This document shows positions 1-8,625 of a stretch of 64,000 nucleotides of DNA, piece by piece. Below the pieces are notes generated by a model. It was given only the letters and a program-made list of their open reading frames with translations, ran no database searches and had not been told where the DNA came from. The translations under genes and the position numbers were made by a program. Each line of letters starts with the position of its first letter. The first letter of the stretch is position 1. This DNA is from a bacterium (GTDB lineage Bacteria > Cyanobacteriota > Sericytochromatia > S15B-MN24 > VGJW01), in the NCBI GenBank assembly GCA_021781555.1, contig JAJXWQ010000009.1:1-64000 (forward strand), in the 5' to 3' direction.

Positions 1-84
1 GTCCCTCTGCGCGGTCGCTTCGCTGCGCAACCGGGCCCCGTTTGACTCATCGGGCTCGATCCATTCAAACCGGGAGCACTCTAG
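1..84 (-). repeat. repeat A (108-bp CTAG element), truncated by window start
   Basis: Reverse complement of consensus CTAGAGTGCTCCCGGTTTGAATGGATCGAGCCCGATGAGTCAAACGGGGCCCGGTTGCGCAGCGAAGCGACCGCGCAGAGGGCCCCGTTCAAACTGCAAAAGGCCTAG. Confidence 0.95.
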
Positions 85-112
85 GCCTTTTGCAGTTTGA
101 ACGGGACCCGGC
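81..112 (-). repeat. repeat A, partial copy sharing CTAG with the previous copy
   Basis: CTAGGCCTTTTGCAGTTTGAACGGGACCCGG. Confidence 0.85.
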
Positions 113-242
113 TCGAGTTCGCGACTCCGGCCCGGCCGGTCGCGCTCCGAAGCTCGGATTCGCCAAGAGGCCAGGGGCCCCATGGAGGCGAGCGTTGACT
201 CTGCCGCCCGGCTTCGATACGTTCCGCATCGCGAGGGCTGCG

Positions 243-569
243 ATGGCGAGCTTCAAGCATTACCTCCCGGCGGCGACCGGATCGGAGCAGATCCTGCTCG
301 ACGAGCTGAGCCGTGAGCATTCGCGCCACCTCAACGTGCACTGTCGGCAAAGCAAGGATGTCTGCCAGATCTTCTTCGAGGTGGACTCCCAGTCCCTGGC
401 CGGCTACGTCTGGTTCCTGCTGGCTCGGCTCAAGAGCCAGCAGCGGCGCGTGGAAGAACTCTACCGCCAGCCCGCGACGCTCCCGGTCGTCTATCGGGAA
501 GAGTCGGGGCGCAAGGCACAGGCGGACTGCTCGGGGCCGGGCTTCCTGGAAGAGTGCGGCCGGCGCTAG
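243..569 (+). CDS. hypothetical protein (about 108 aa)
   Basis: ORF 42..569; the N-terminal part of the longest ORF is repeat-derived, so the ATG at 243 (MASFKHYLPAATGSEQ...) is preferred; the stop is the TAG of a repeat-A CTAG. Confidence 0.55.
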   Translation: MASFKHYLPAATGSEQILLDELSREHSRHLNVHCRQSKDVCQIFFEVDSQSLAGYVWFLLARLKSQQRRVEELYRQPATLPVVYREESGRKAQADCSGPGFLEECGRR

Positions 570-673
570 GGTGCTCCCGGTTTGAATGGATCGGGCCCGA
601 GGAGTCAAACCGAGGCCGGTAGCGCGGTGCAGCGCCCGAGCAGAGGAACCCGCTCATGCTGCAAGAGGTATAG
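566..673 (+). repeat. repeat A, diverged 108-bp copy
   Basis: CTAGGGTGCTCCCGGTTTGAATGGATCGGGCCCGAGGAGTCAAAC...GCAAGAGGTATAG. Confidence 0.85.
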
Positions 674-697
674 GGCGATCCACGGAGGCGAAAGCGC

Positions 698-2047
698 TCA
701 AAGGGCGCTCCCATCCTCGCCCGCGGCGGGCGGGGCGGAGGCGTCGCGCGCGACGGCTTCGCGCAGAGCGCGCCAGTGCACGAGCCGCCTGGCAATGGCG
801 TCCTCGGAGCCGCGGTCGGTGGGATCGTAGTAGCTGTGCCGGGGCACGCCTTCCGGAAGGTAGGCCTGGGTCGGTTCGAATGCGCCCGGAAAATCGTGCG
901 GATAACGATACTCCCGGCCGTATCCCAGGGTCTTCATGAACGTCGTGGGCGCGTTGCGCAGGTGCAAAGGGACCGCGCAGGGGGGCCGGTCCCGGACGTC
1001 CGCGAGGGCCCGATCGATCGCCAGGTAGGCGGCATTGCTCTTGGGTGCGGTCGCGAGATAGGTCGTGGCCTGCGCCAGGGGAATGCGGGCCTCGGGCATG
1101 CCGATCTGGTGAACCGCCTGGAAGGCGGAGGTAGCCAGCAACAGGGCCATCGGTGCCGCGTTGCCGACGTCCTCGGCCGCGGCGATCACCAGCCGCCGCG
1201 CGATGAAGAGAGGGTCCTCGCCACCCTCGAGCATCCGGGCCAGCCAGTAGATCGCGGCATCTGGATCCGAGCCGCGGATCGACTTGATGAAGGCCGAGAT
1301 CACGTCGAAGTGAGACTCACCCGCCTTGTCGTAAGGTTGCTCCCGCCGCCCGAGCAGGTCCCTGGCGGACTCGGGCGTCTTGATGCCCGCCTGGACCACG
1401 GCCTCGAGGCTGGCCAGCGCGACCCGGGCGTCGCCGCCCGAAGCGTCGACCAGAAGGTCCATGACAGCCTCCGGGACCGCATCGGGTGGCTTGCCGAGGC
1501 CGCGCTCCTGGTCGCCGAGAGCCCGGACCAGGATGGTGCGGACGTGGTCCGGTTCGAGCGACCGCAACACGAAAGTCCGCGCCCGGCTGCGCAGGGCGGG
1601 ATTGACCTCGAAGGAGGGATTCTCGGTGGTGGCGCCGATGAGAGTCACCGTCCCATCCTCGACGTGGGGCAAGAGGGCGTCCTGCTGCGCCTTGTTGAAG
1701 CGGTGGATCTCGTCGATGAAGAGGATCGTTCGCTGGCCGAGCCGCAGCGCCTCCCTGGCGGCCTCGATCTGCTTGCGGAGTTCGGGGACGCCCGCGGTCA
1801 CCGCGCTGAAGGGCACGAAGCGCTGGCGGGTCGCCCGTGCCACCGCCAGGGCCAGCGTCGTCTTCCCCGTCCCGGGCGGTCCCCAGAGAATGAGGGGCGG
1901 CAGGCGATCGCGGTCGATGAGCGTGCGCAGCGGCTTGCCCGGAGCCAGCAGGTGCTCCTGGCCCAGGATCTCGTCGAGCGTGCGGGGCCGCATCCGGAAG
2001 GCCAGTGGCTTCTCGGATGCGTCTTCGAACAGACCGGGCTGGGTCAC
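698..2047 (-). CDS. rarA: replication-associated recombination protein A (RarA/MgsA AAA ATPase)
   Basis: MRPRTLDEILGQEHLL, Walker A GPPGTGKTTLA, Walker B ILFIDEIHRFNKAQQDALLPHVE, GATTENPSFEVNPALRSR. Confidence 0.97.
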   Translation of the reverse strand: MTQPGLFEDASEKPLAFRMRPRTLDEILGQEHLLAPGKPLRTLIDRDRLPPLILWGPPGTGKTTLALAVARATRQRFVPFSAVTAGVPELRKQIEAAREALRLGQRTILFIDEIHRFNKAQQDALLPHVEDGTVTLIGATTENPSFEVNPALRSRARTFVLRSLEPDHVRTILVRALGDQERGLGKPPDAVPEAVMDLLVDASGGDARVALASLEAVVQAGIKTPESARDLLGRREQPYDKAGESHFDVISAFIKSIRGSDPDAAIYWLARMLEGGEDPLFIARRLVIAAAEDVGNAAPMALLLATSAFQAVHQIGMPEARIPLAQATTYLATAPKSNAAYLAIDRALADVRDRPPCAVPLHLRNAPTTFMKTLGYGREYRYPHDFPGAFEPTQAYLPEGVPRHSYYDPTDRGSEDAIARRLVHWRALREAVARDASAPPAAGEDGSAL

Positions 2048-2219
2048 TTCGGCACCTTGGCTTGCCTCGGGGGGGGGCGCTTCGCGCCTGAACCGTCATT
2101 CTATCGGAAGGCGGGCCGGGCACGAACGAGCGAAATCTTGCGAGCTGCCGGCCAAAGCGCCAGCGGGTCCGGCAAGTCCGCCAGAGGCCTTGAATACCGG
2201 CTTGAGCTAGAATGGCGCA

Positions 2220-4157
2220 GTGATAGCTCTCGTCAATGTAAACAAGCAATTCGGCGGCCGCACGATCCTGGAATCCGCAAGCTGGCTGGTTTCAGCTGGA
2301 GAACGGGTGGGGCTCGTTGGCGCCAACGGGGCGGGCAAGTCCACTCTGCTCAAGATCGTGTGCGGGGTCGAGGACGCTGACGCGGGCGAAGTCCAGCGTC
2401 CGCGCCGCCTGAAGCTCGGCTACCTGGCCCAGGAGCCGCCGGATCTCGGCAACCGGACCCTGCACGACGTGCTGTGGGACGGACTCGCCGAGATCCGGCA
2501 GCTCGGCAGCCACCTGCAAGAGGTCGCGGATCGCCTGGCCAGCGCGGAATCGGATCACCTGGAAGGTCTCGTGGCCGAGCAGTCTCGCCTGGTCGAGCGC
2601 TTCGAGGCGATGGACGGGTACGAGGCCGAGGCCCGGGTCGCCCGCGTAGCCTCTGGACTGGGCTTTTCGCAAGCTGCCCTCGAGGAATCCGTGGCCAAGC
2701 TGTCCGGCGGCTGGCAGATGCGCGCTGCCCTCGGGCGGTTGCTCTTGTCCGCGCCAGACGTGCTGCTGCTGGACGAGCCAACCAACCACCTGGATATCGC
2801 GGCGATCGAGTGGCTCGAGACCTACCTCCTGGGCCTGGGAGCGGCTGTGGTCGCGATCTCGCATGACCGCGCCTTCCTCGACCGGATCGCCACCCGGATC
2901 ACCGAGATCGACCGCGGGCGCCTGTCCGAGTTTTCCGGCAACTACTCGGAGTACATCCGCCAGCGCCAGGCTCGCGACGCGGCGCTGGCATCTGCCGCCG
3001 ATCGCCAGGAGCGCGAGATGGCCAGGGCCTGGGCCTTCATCGAGCGTTTCCGGGCCTCGGCGCGTCGCACCAAGAGCGCCAAGAGCCGCGAGAAGGCGGT
3101 CCTCAAGGTCGAGCGGATCGAAGCTCCGACCCACGCTCCCAAGGTCAAGTTCCACTTCGACGCAGGTCCGCAATCGGCACGGCTGGCGATCGAACTGCGC
3201 CAGCTATCCCTACGCTTCGGCGATCGCTCGGTGCTCGAAAACGTCGACCTGGAGGTCGAACGTGGGATGCGCCTGGCGCTGGTCGGTCCCAACGGCAGTG
3301 GCAAGTCCACGTTGCTGCGGCTCATCGCGGGCGAGCAAGTGGCCGACGCAGGACGTCTGCGGCTCGGCCAGAGGGTTTCCGTCGGTTACTACGCGCAGCA
3401 TGCCGCCGATCGCCTGGATCCGCGCCAGACCGTGCTCCAGGCCGCTTATGGCGCAGCGCCCGATCGCTGGACCCCGTTCGAGGTTCGCTCCTTGCTGGGC
3501 GGTTTCCTGTTTCGCGGCGAGGCGGTCGACAAGGCGATCGGGGTGCTATCCGGGGGCGAGCGGGCCCGACTGGCGCTGGCGATCCTCCTGCTGGAGCCCC
3601 ACAACGTCCTCCTGCTCGACGAGCCGACGAACCATCTGGACATGGATTCCAAGGAGGTCCTGGCACAGGCGCTGGCTCGCTTCGGCGGGACCTTGCTGCT
3701 GGCCTCGCACGACCGTTATGTTTTGGACCAGGTAGCCACCCACGTCCTCGCACTGCCCACTGCACGCCTGTACGAGGGCACTTATGGCGAGAATGCGGCT
3801 GCGATCGCGGAGGCCGCAGGGCCGGTCGGCCCCTCGGGACCCGGCGACAAAGGCCTGCGCAAGGGCTCGGATCGGGCTACCGACCCGCGGCCCCCGGAGG
3901 CGGATCGCCCCCGCACTCCGCGGTTCAACGCTTTCAAGCATGCGCGACAGCTCGAGGATGCCGAGGCGCAGGTCATGGCCCTCGAAGCCAGGGCAGGAGA
4001 GCTCTCGGCCCGGCTCGCGGATCCGGCCTCGTACTCGCAAGCAGGGGACCTCGACGTCTCGGCCCTGGCCGGCGAGTACGAAGCCGTGCAGAAGGCCCTG
4101 GCCGAAGCCAACTCCCGCTGGGAAGACCTGGTGTCCCAGGAGCTGTCAGGAGCCTGA
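2220..4157 (+). CDS. ABC-F family ATP-binding protein
   Basis: Two ABC cassettes (GANGAGKSTLLKI, GPNGSGKSTLLRL), two LLLDEPTNHLD motifs, linker between domains; GTG start. Confidence 0.95.
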   Translation: MIALVNVNKQFGGRTILESASWLVSAGERVGLVGANGAGKSTLLKIVCGVEDADAGEVQRPRRLKLGYLAQEPPDLGNRTLHDVLWDGLAEIRQLGSHLQEVADRLASAESDHLEGLVAEQSRLVERFEAMDGYEAEARVARVASGLGFSQAALEESVAKLSGGWQMRAALGRLLLSAPDVLLLDEPTNHLDIAAIEWLETYLLGLGAAVVAISHDRAFLDRIATRITEIDRGRLSEFSGNYSEYIRQRQARDAALASAADRQEREMARAWAFIERFRASARRTKSAKSREKAVLKVERIEAPTHAPKVKFHFDAGPQSARLAIELRQLSLRFGDRSVLENVDLEVERGMRLALVGPNGSGKSTLLRLIAGEQVADAGRLRLGQRVSVGYYAQHAADRLDPRQTVLQAAYGAAPDRWTPFEVRSLLGGFLFRGEAVDKAIGVLSGGERARLALAILLLEPHNVLLLDEPTNHLDMDSKEVLAQALARFGGTLLLASHDRYVLDQVATHVLALPTARLYEGTYGENAAAIAEAAGPVGPSGPGDKGLRKGSDRATDPRPPEADRPRTPRFNAFKHARQLEDAEAQVMALEARAGELSARLADPASYSQAGDLDVSALAGEYEAVQKALAEANSRWEDLVSQELSGA

Positions 4158-4203
4158 CAGTTGCGGGTTGCGGCTGGACCGCCAGCCGCGCCTGTGAATC
4201 CTG

Positions 4204-4506
4204 CTAGCCCAGCAAGGCACGCACGCGGTCAGGTTGCAAGCCGTGGGCACTGATGGCCGCAGGCGCCTGACCCTCGATCTGCAGCCGCAGCGCCTGAGCT
4301 GCAGCCTGGCCGTCGATTGGCCGGTCGAGGCTCGCGGTACGGTTCTCCGAGGCCACCTGCGCCGAGATATCCGCGGCCGCGGCCGGATTCCCCGAGGGGG
4401 GCGCGGGAGCATGCCCCGCCTTACGGGGGCTGCCTTTTTGAGCCTCGATCTGCTGCCGTCGGAGCTCGTCCAGGTTGCTGTTGACGTTTACCTTCATGGC
4501 CACCAT
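4204..4506 (-). CDS. hypothetical small protein (MKVNVNSNLDELRRQQIEAQ...)
   Basis: 100-aa ORF with no competing ORF of comparable quality. Confidence 0.5.
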   Translation of the reverse strand: MVAMKVNVNSNLDELRRQQIEAQKGSPRKAGHAPAPPSGNPAAAADISAQVASENRTASLDRPIDGQAAAQALRLQIEGQAPAAISAHGLQPDRVRALLG

Positions 4507-4611
4507 CCCGGTCCAGCCTCACGTCCGCGAGGATGACGTTCCTTCGCTTCGATTATACCCGATTGGCGACGAGCTCTGACACCGACCGCTCGGGGATCGC
4601 TGCGTTGCCGC

Positions 4612-5706
4612 TCAGTGGTGGCCGAAGAGGCCGCCGATCGTGCTGGCCAGAGAACTCACGCTGCTCACGATCGAGTTGAGATTGGTTCCGCCCTGGGCAT
4701 TGAACGAGCCGCTCTGCTCGGACCAGCCAGCCACCTGGGGCGGCTGCCATCCCGACATCACCCGGGGCGGCTGCCACCCCGAAGCCGCGGCCTGCTGGCC
4801 GTAGGCGGACGCCTGATAACCGTTCGCCTGCGGGCTGTAAGGTGCCGTCGGCTCCTGGGTGCCGTATCCATACGGCGAGGCCGACTGCTGGGTGCCATAT
4901 CCATAGGGTGCCGTCGACTGCTGGGAACCGTACCCGTACGGCGGGGTCGACTGCTGGGTGCCATATCCATAGGGTGCCGTCGACTGCTGGTTACCGTACC
5001 CGTACGGCGGGGTCGACCCCGTGGGGTAATTCGGGTAGTACGATCCGACCGGCAATGCGGGGTTGGCGTTCGGAAGCGGGTTGCCGGTAACGGCGGCAGC
5101 CAGATCGGCCAGCGCGGGAATGCCATCTGCGATGTCCGAGGCGATCATGCCGGCCTTGTCGGGCTTACCGTACGTGCCGTACCCGCCGGTCGAGAACCCG
5201 CCCAGGTTGCTGCCGTTGTGCCGGGCCACGATCTGCCCGATACCGGCCGCGGCCGCAGCGACCCCGGCAAGCAGATTGCCGAAGTTGAAACTCGAAGGCT
5301 TGGCCTTGGGCGTGATGGCCTGCGACCCGGAAGCTCCAGCGGACTTGGGCTGCCACGGAAGGTTGAGGCTCGTCACGGTCGCCGGAATCGGAAAGTTGGA
5401 GAGGAAGAGGCCGTTCTGCTGCGCGACATACGAAGCGAGCTGCTGGACCTGCGAGGCGTCCTTCGTGGGGTCGAGCCCGTAGGCCTGGGCCACGACCTGC
5501 GCCACCGTCAAGTTGCCGGGGTTCCCCTGCGGGAGTGCGTACCGGTACACCTTGGCGGAAGCGGCGGCCGGAGCCGCCGACGCGCTCGGCATGACCGGTG
5601 CCGTCGGGGCGCTCGGAGTGACCGATGCGCTCGCTACCGTGGTCGGCCAGGCGGGGGAGTTCAGATACTGCCCGACCTGGGACGCAAAGGTGTCGACGGC
5701 GTTCAC
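4612..5706 (-). CDS. hypothetical protein with PYGYGxQQSTx tandem repeats
   Basis: 364-aa ORF; five to six 11-aa Tyr/Gly/Gln-rich repeats. Confidence 0.75.
   Translation of the reverse strand: MNAVDTFASQVGQYLNSPAWPTTVASASVTPSAPTAPVMPSASAAPAAASAKVYRYALPQGNPGNLTVAQVVAQAYGLDPTKDASQVQQLASYVAQQNGLFLSNFPIPATVTSLNLPWQPKSAGASGSQAITPKAKPSSFNFGNLLAGVAAAAAGIGQIVARHNGSNLGGFSTGGYGTYGKPDKAGMIASDIADGIPALADLAAAVTGNPLPNANPALPVGSYYPNYPTGSTPPYGYGNQQSTAPYGYGTQQSTPPYGYGSQQSTAPYGYGTQQSASPYGYGTQEPTAPYSPQANGYQASAYGQQAAASGWQPPRVMSGWQPPQVAGWSEQSGSFNAQGGTNLNSIVSSVSSLASTIGGLFGHH
4850..5020 (-). repeat. 33-bp tandem repeat (66-bp higher-order unit) inside CDS
   Basis: Alternating GGTGCCATATCCATAGGGTGCCGTCGACTGCTG and accgtacccgtacggcggggtcgactgctg-type units. 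Confidence 0.8.
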
Positions 5707-5990
5707 TTTGGATTCCCTCTCGCGGCGCTTGGCGCGCCCCTACCGGCCACCACCGCACGGCTTGACCGTGCCGAGGTTCCCTCGTGCCATGGTTATAGGG
5801 TCCGGGGGTCGAAACTCGGTAAAGCGAAGGGAGAACCAGGACCAAGATCGGGTTAAAACCAGGGTTGATTCCGGCGCGGCACGGAACGGCCCCCGGACCA
5901 GCCTCTCCAGGGGGACGAGTTACGGCTCTCGGTGCCCTCAGGGGCGGCGGGACTGCTCGAAAACCTTGAAACGGGGTAAGATCGGCCCCG

Positions 5991-6269
5991 ATGGGGATGC
6001 TTCCAGGCGGCGACCCGCCGCTCGACGATCCGGTCAGGCTTCTCGAGGCGATCCGGCAGATGCGGATGGCCGCGCTCTATCCGAAGCGAGAGGCGCTCGC
6101 GGAGTGGATCGAGACGGCCAGAGGACTCCTGTCGCACCTGCCGGACGGGCCGCTGTGGCAGCTCGGGGTGGGATACCTCGATGGCATGATCGCCGTGTAC
6201 GACCGCCGATTTGGCAAAGACACGGCAAGCGGGCGGTCCCCCGACGTGCCGTTCCGGAACGCGGAGTGA
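5991..6269 (+). CDS. hypothetical protein (92 aa)
   Basis: MGMLPGGDPPLDDPVRLLEAIRQMRMAALYPKREALAEWIETARG; amphipathic, coding-like composition. Confidence 0.5.
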   Translation: MGMLPGGDPPLDDPVRLLEAIRQMRMAALYPKREALAEWIETARGLLSHLPDGPLWQLGVGYLDGMIAVYDRRFGKDTASGRSPDVPFRNAE

Positions 6270-6330
6270 GCTCAAATCGCCGCGGTTGCCGTTCTGCGCC
6301 GGACCGGTGTAAGCCCCGCCCTGGTGTAGA

Positions 6331-8493
6331 ATGACGCAAATGAGTAGCGAAGTCGCCGCCCCTTCCCTCGCCCCCGCGGCCGTCGAGACCCCGACGCTGG
6401 ACCTCATCATCGAGGGCCTGGCATGGCTGGTTCTCGGCATCGTGCCGCTCATGATCAACGTCTTCAACGTCGACGCCTATCGCACCGTCCAGGCGACGTT
6501 CAGCACGATCTTCATCATCTTGATGGCGGCGGCCTGGGGTATCAGCGTGACGCTGACCGGGCGCTGGAGCGAGGTTCGCCGCCTCCCCTTCGTGCCGGCC
6601 CTGTCGGGCTTCGCCTTGTGGTCGCTTCTCACGTGGGTGTTCACCTCGCCCTCCAAGCCGGTGAGCGCCGAGAGCTGGGTCAACCTCGTCCTCTACATGC
6701 TCTTTTTCTTCCTGCTCTCGGATCTGGGCGCCCGCCGGCCCGGTTTGCTCTGGCGGCTGTGCGTTCCGCTGTTCGTCGCATTCTCGTTCAACGTCGTTTC
6801 GGGCCTGCTGCAGCACAAGGCGTTCACCTTCCTGGGGATGACGCGAGATGGCGGGTACACCGGCCTCTTCGATCTCTGGCCGATCAAGACGACGGGGGCC
6901 ATCAACTACTTCGCCGGGCTCCAGGCTCCGTCTCGCCTGTCGTCGGCCGCAGGCACCCTGGGCAACCAGAACGTGCTGGGCGGGTATCTCTCCGCCACGA
7001 TTCCGCTGTTCCTGGTACTCCCGGTCGTGCTGGTCATCGCGTGGCCCAAGCTGACCGACGCCTTGCTGCGCCGCTTCAAGGGCATGCAGGAGGGTACGGC
7101 CAACTTCGCGCTCGGGGCGGCCGTGCTCATCCTGACCGCCAATGCCGTCGCCTCGCTGGCCTGCCTGCTGGCCACGGACACCCGCGGCGCCTGGCTCGGG
7201 GTCATCGCGGCCTTCGGCCTCGGCGTCCTGGTCGTCCCGGCGTTCTTCAAGGAGCAGCTTTCCCGGGTCTCCCGCCGTACCTGGACCCGCGTGGCCATCG
7301 CGGGCGCGATCGCTCTGGTAGTCCTGACCTCGGTGGCTGCCGCAGCGGGGATCACCCCCAAGATGCTCAGCAACAAGGTCGCCGATACGTGGACCGTCAA
7401 GCAGCGCCTGGTCGCCTGGGAGGTCGCGGCGGTCATGGCCGAGCGCAACCCCTTCCTGGGCCGCGGCCTGGGCACCTACAAGATCTACTACTTCCGGGAT
7501 CTGGCTCACCTGTACGACGGCAAACCGCACTTCTTCGGCCTGGTCAAGGCCAACACCCAGGTGCCGGTCTACATGCACAATCGCTACGTGCAGGCCCACA
7601 ACGACTTCATCCAGCAGGCCGCCGAGGAAGGCTGGCCCGGGCTCTTCTTCGGCGTGGGGATCCTCGTCGCGTTCTGGCTGTCGATCCCGCGCCACATCTG
7701 GCGCAGGCGTCCGCCGCCGACCGAGGGCCTGCTCTTGATGGCCTCCTTGCTCGGAACCTTCGGCCTGTGCGTCTTCGGGTTGACCAACTTCCCGTTCCAC
7801 ATTGCCGCCTCGTCCACCGCCTGGACCACGATTGCCGCGTTCTCGGGAGCCGCGCTCTGGAGCGAGCGTCGTCCGGCCGTGCAGGCGGAGCTGGCGGCAG
7901 CCCCCCGGATCGCGATGCCACTCGAAGCGCGCTGGGCGCTGTCTGGCGCCATGGGAGTCTTTGCCTTCGCCCTCATCGTGTTCACCTACCTGCCCTACAA
8001 GGCCGACATGCTCACCAAGCAGGGCATGGAACTATACCAGCACGGCCGCGTGGCAGAGGCGGGTGAGGCCCTCAGGCGAGCGATCAAACTGGATCCAGAG
8101 CGCGGAGATGCCCGTCTGGTCCTGGGCATCGTCTACGCCATGACCGGCGACTTCCCTGCGGCCGAGCACCAGTTCATCCGCTGCCAGACCAGCTACGACG
8201 ACGTCACGCTCCACTACTACCTCGGCCGGGTCTACGAAGCCGAGCACAAGTGGAACGAGGCCCTCCAGGAATACCGGATCGCCCGCTCGTACTTCCCCGA
8301 GAGCACGGACATCGGCAAGGTGGTCGCTGCCCGCCTCAGGGCGCTCAAGGCCACCCTCAGCGTGGCAACCGGAACTCCTGCGAGCGCCGCCGCTGCCCCG
8401 GCATCAGGCTCGGTGCCCCCGGCCGCCGGTCCAGCTCCAGCGGCTCAAGCGCAGCAGGTGCCAGCCGTGCAGGTCAAGCCGGCCTCTCGGTAG
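6331..8493 (+). CDS. O-antigen ligase/polymerase-like membrane protein with C-terminal TPR repeats
   Basis: Multiple TM helices, NPFLGRGLGTYK and HNRYVQAHNDFIQQAAEEGWPGLFFGVGI motif, TPR C-terminus. Confidence 0.88.
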   Translation: MTQMSSEVAAPSLAPAAVETPTLDLIIEGLAWLVLGIVPLMINVFNVDAYRTVQATFSTIFIILMAAAWGISVTLTGRWSEVRRLPFVPALSGFALWSLLTWVFTSPSKPVSAESWVNLVLYMLFFFLLSDLGARRPGLLWRLCVPLFVAFSFNVVSGLLQHKAFTFLGMTRDGGYTGLFDLWPIKTTGAINYFAGLQAPSRLSSAAGTLGNQNVLGGYLSATIPLFLVLPVVLVIAWPKLTDALLRRFKGMQEGTANFALGAAVLILTANAVASLACLLATDTRGAWLGVIAAFGLGVLVVPAFFKEQLSRVSRRTWTRVAIAGAIALVVLTSVAAAAGITPKMLSNKVADTWTVKQRLVAWEVAAVMAERNPFLGRGLGTYKIYYFRDLAHLYDGKPHFFGLVKANTQVPVYMHNRYVQAHNDFIQQAAEEGWPGLFFGVGILVAFWLSIPRHIWRRRPPPTEGLLLMASLLGTFGLCVFGLTNFPFHIAASSTAWTTIAAFSGAALWSERRPAVQAELAAAPRIAMPLEARWALSGAMGVFAFALIVFTYLPYKADMLTKQGMELYQHGRVAEAGEALRRAIKLDPERGDARLVLGIVYAMTGDFPAAEHQFIRCQTSYDDVTLHYYLGRVYEAEHKWNEALQEYRIARSYFPESTDIGKVVAARLRALKATLSVATGTPASAAAAPASGSVPPAAGPAPAAQAQQVPAVQVKPASR

Positions 8494-8625
8494 CCAGCCC
8501 CGGATCCGCGGATCTCAACCGGGCTCGACGATGGCTCGGCCGAGGGAACCCGCGACCCTCGGGTGGCGAGCCATCCGAAGGACGCAGGCGAGCGAGCACC
8601 GGAAGCGTCCCCCCGAGGGCTCGAC

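Noticed and set aside
2069-2077. G9 homopolymer upstream of rarA as a phase-variation tract
   Set aside because: Single tract in a GC-rich intergenic region and a housekeeping gene; weak support.
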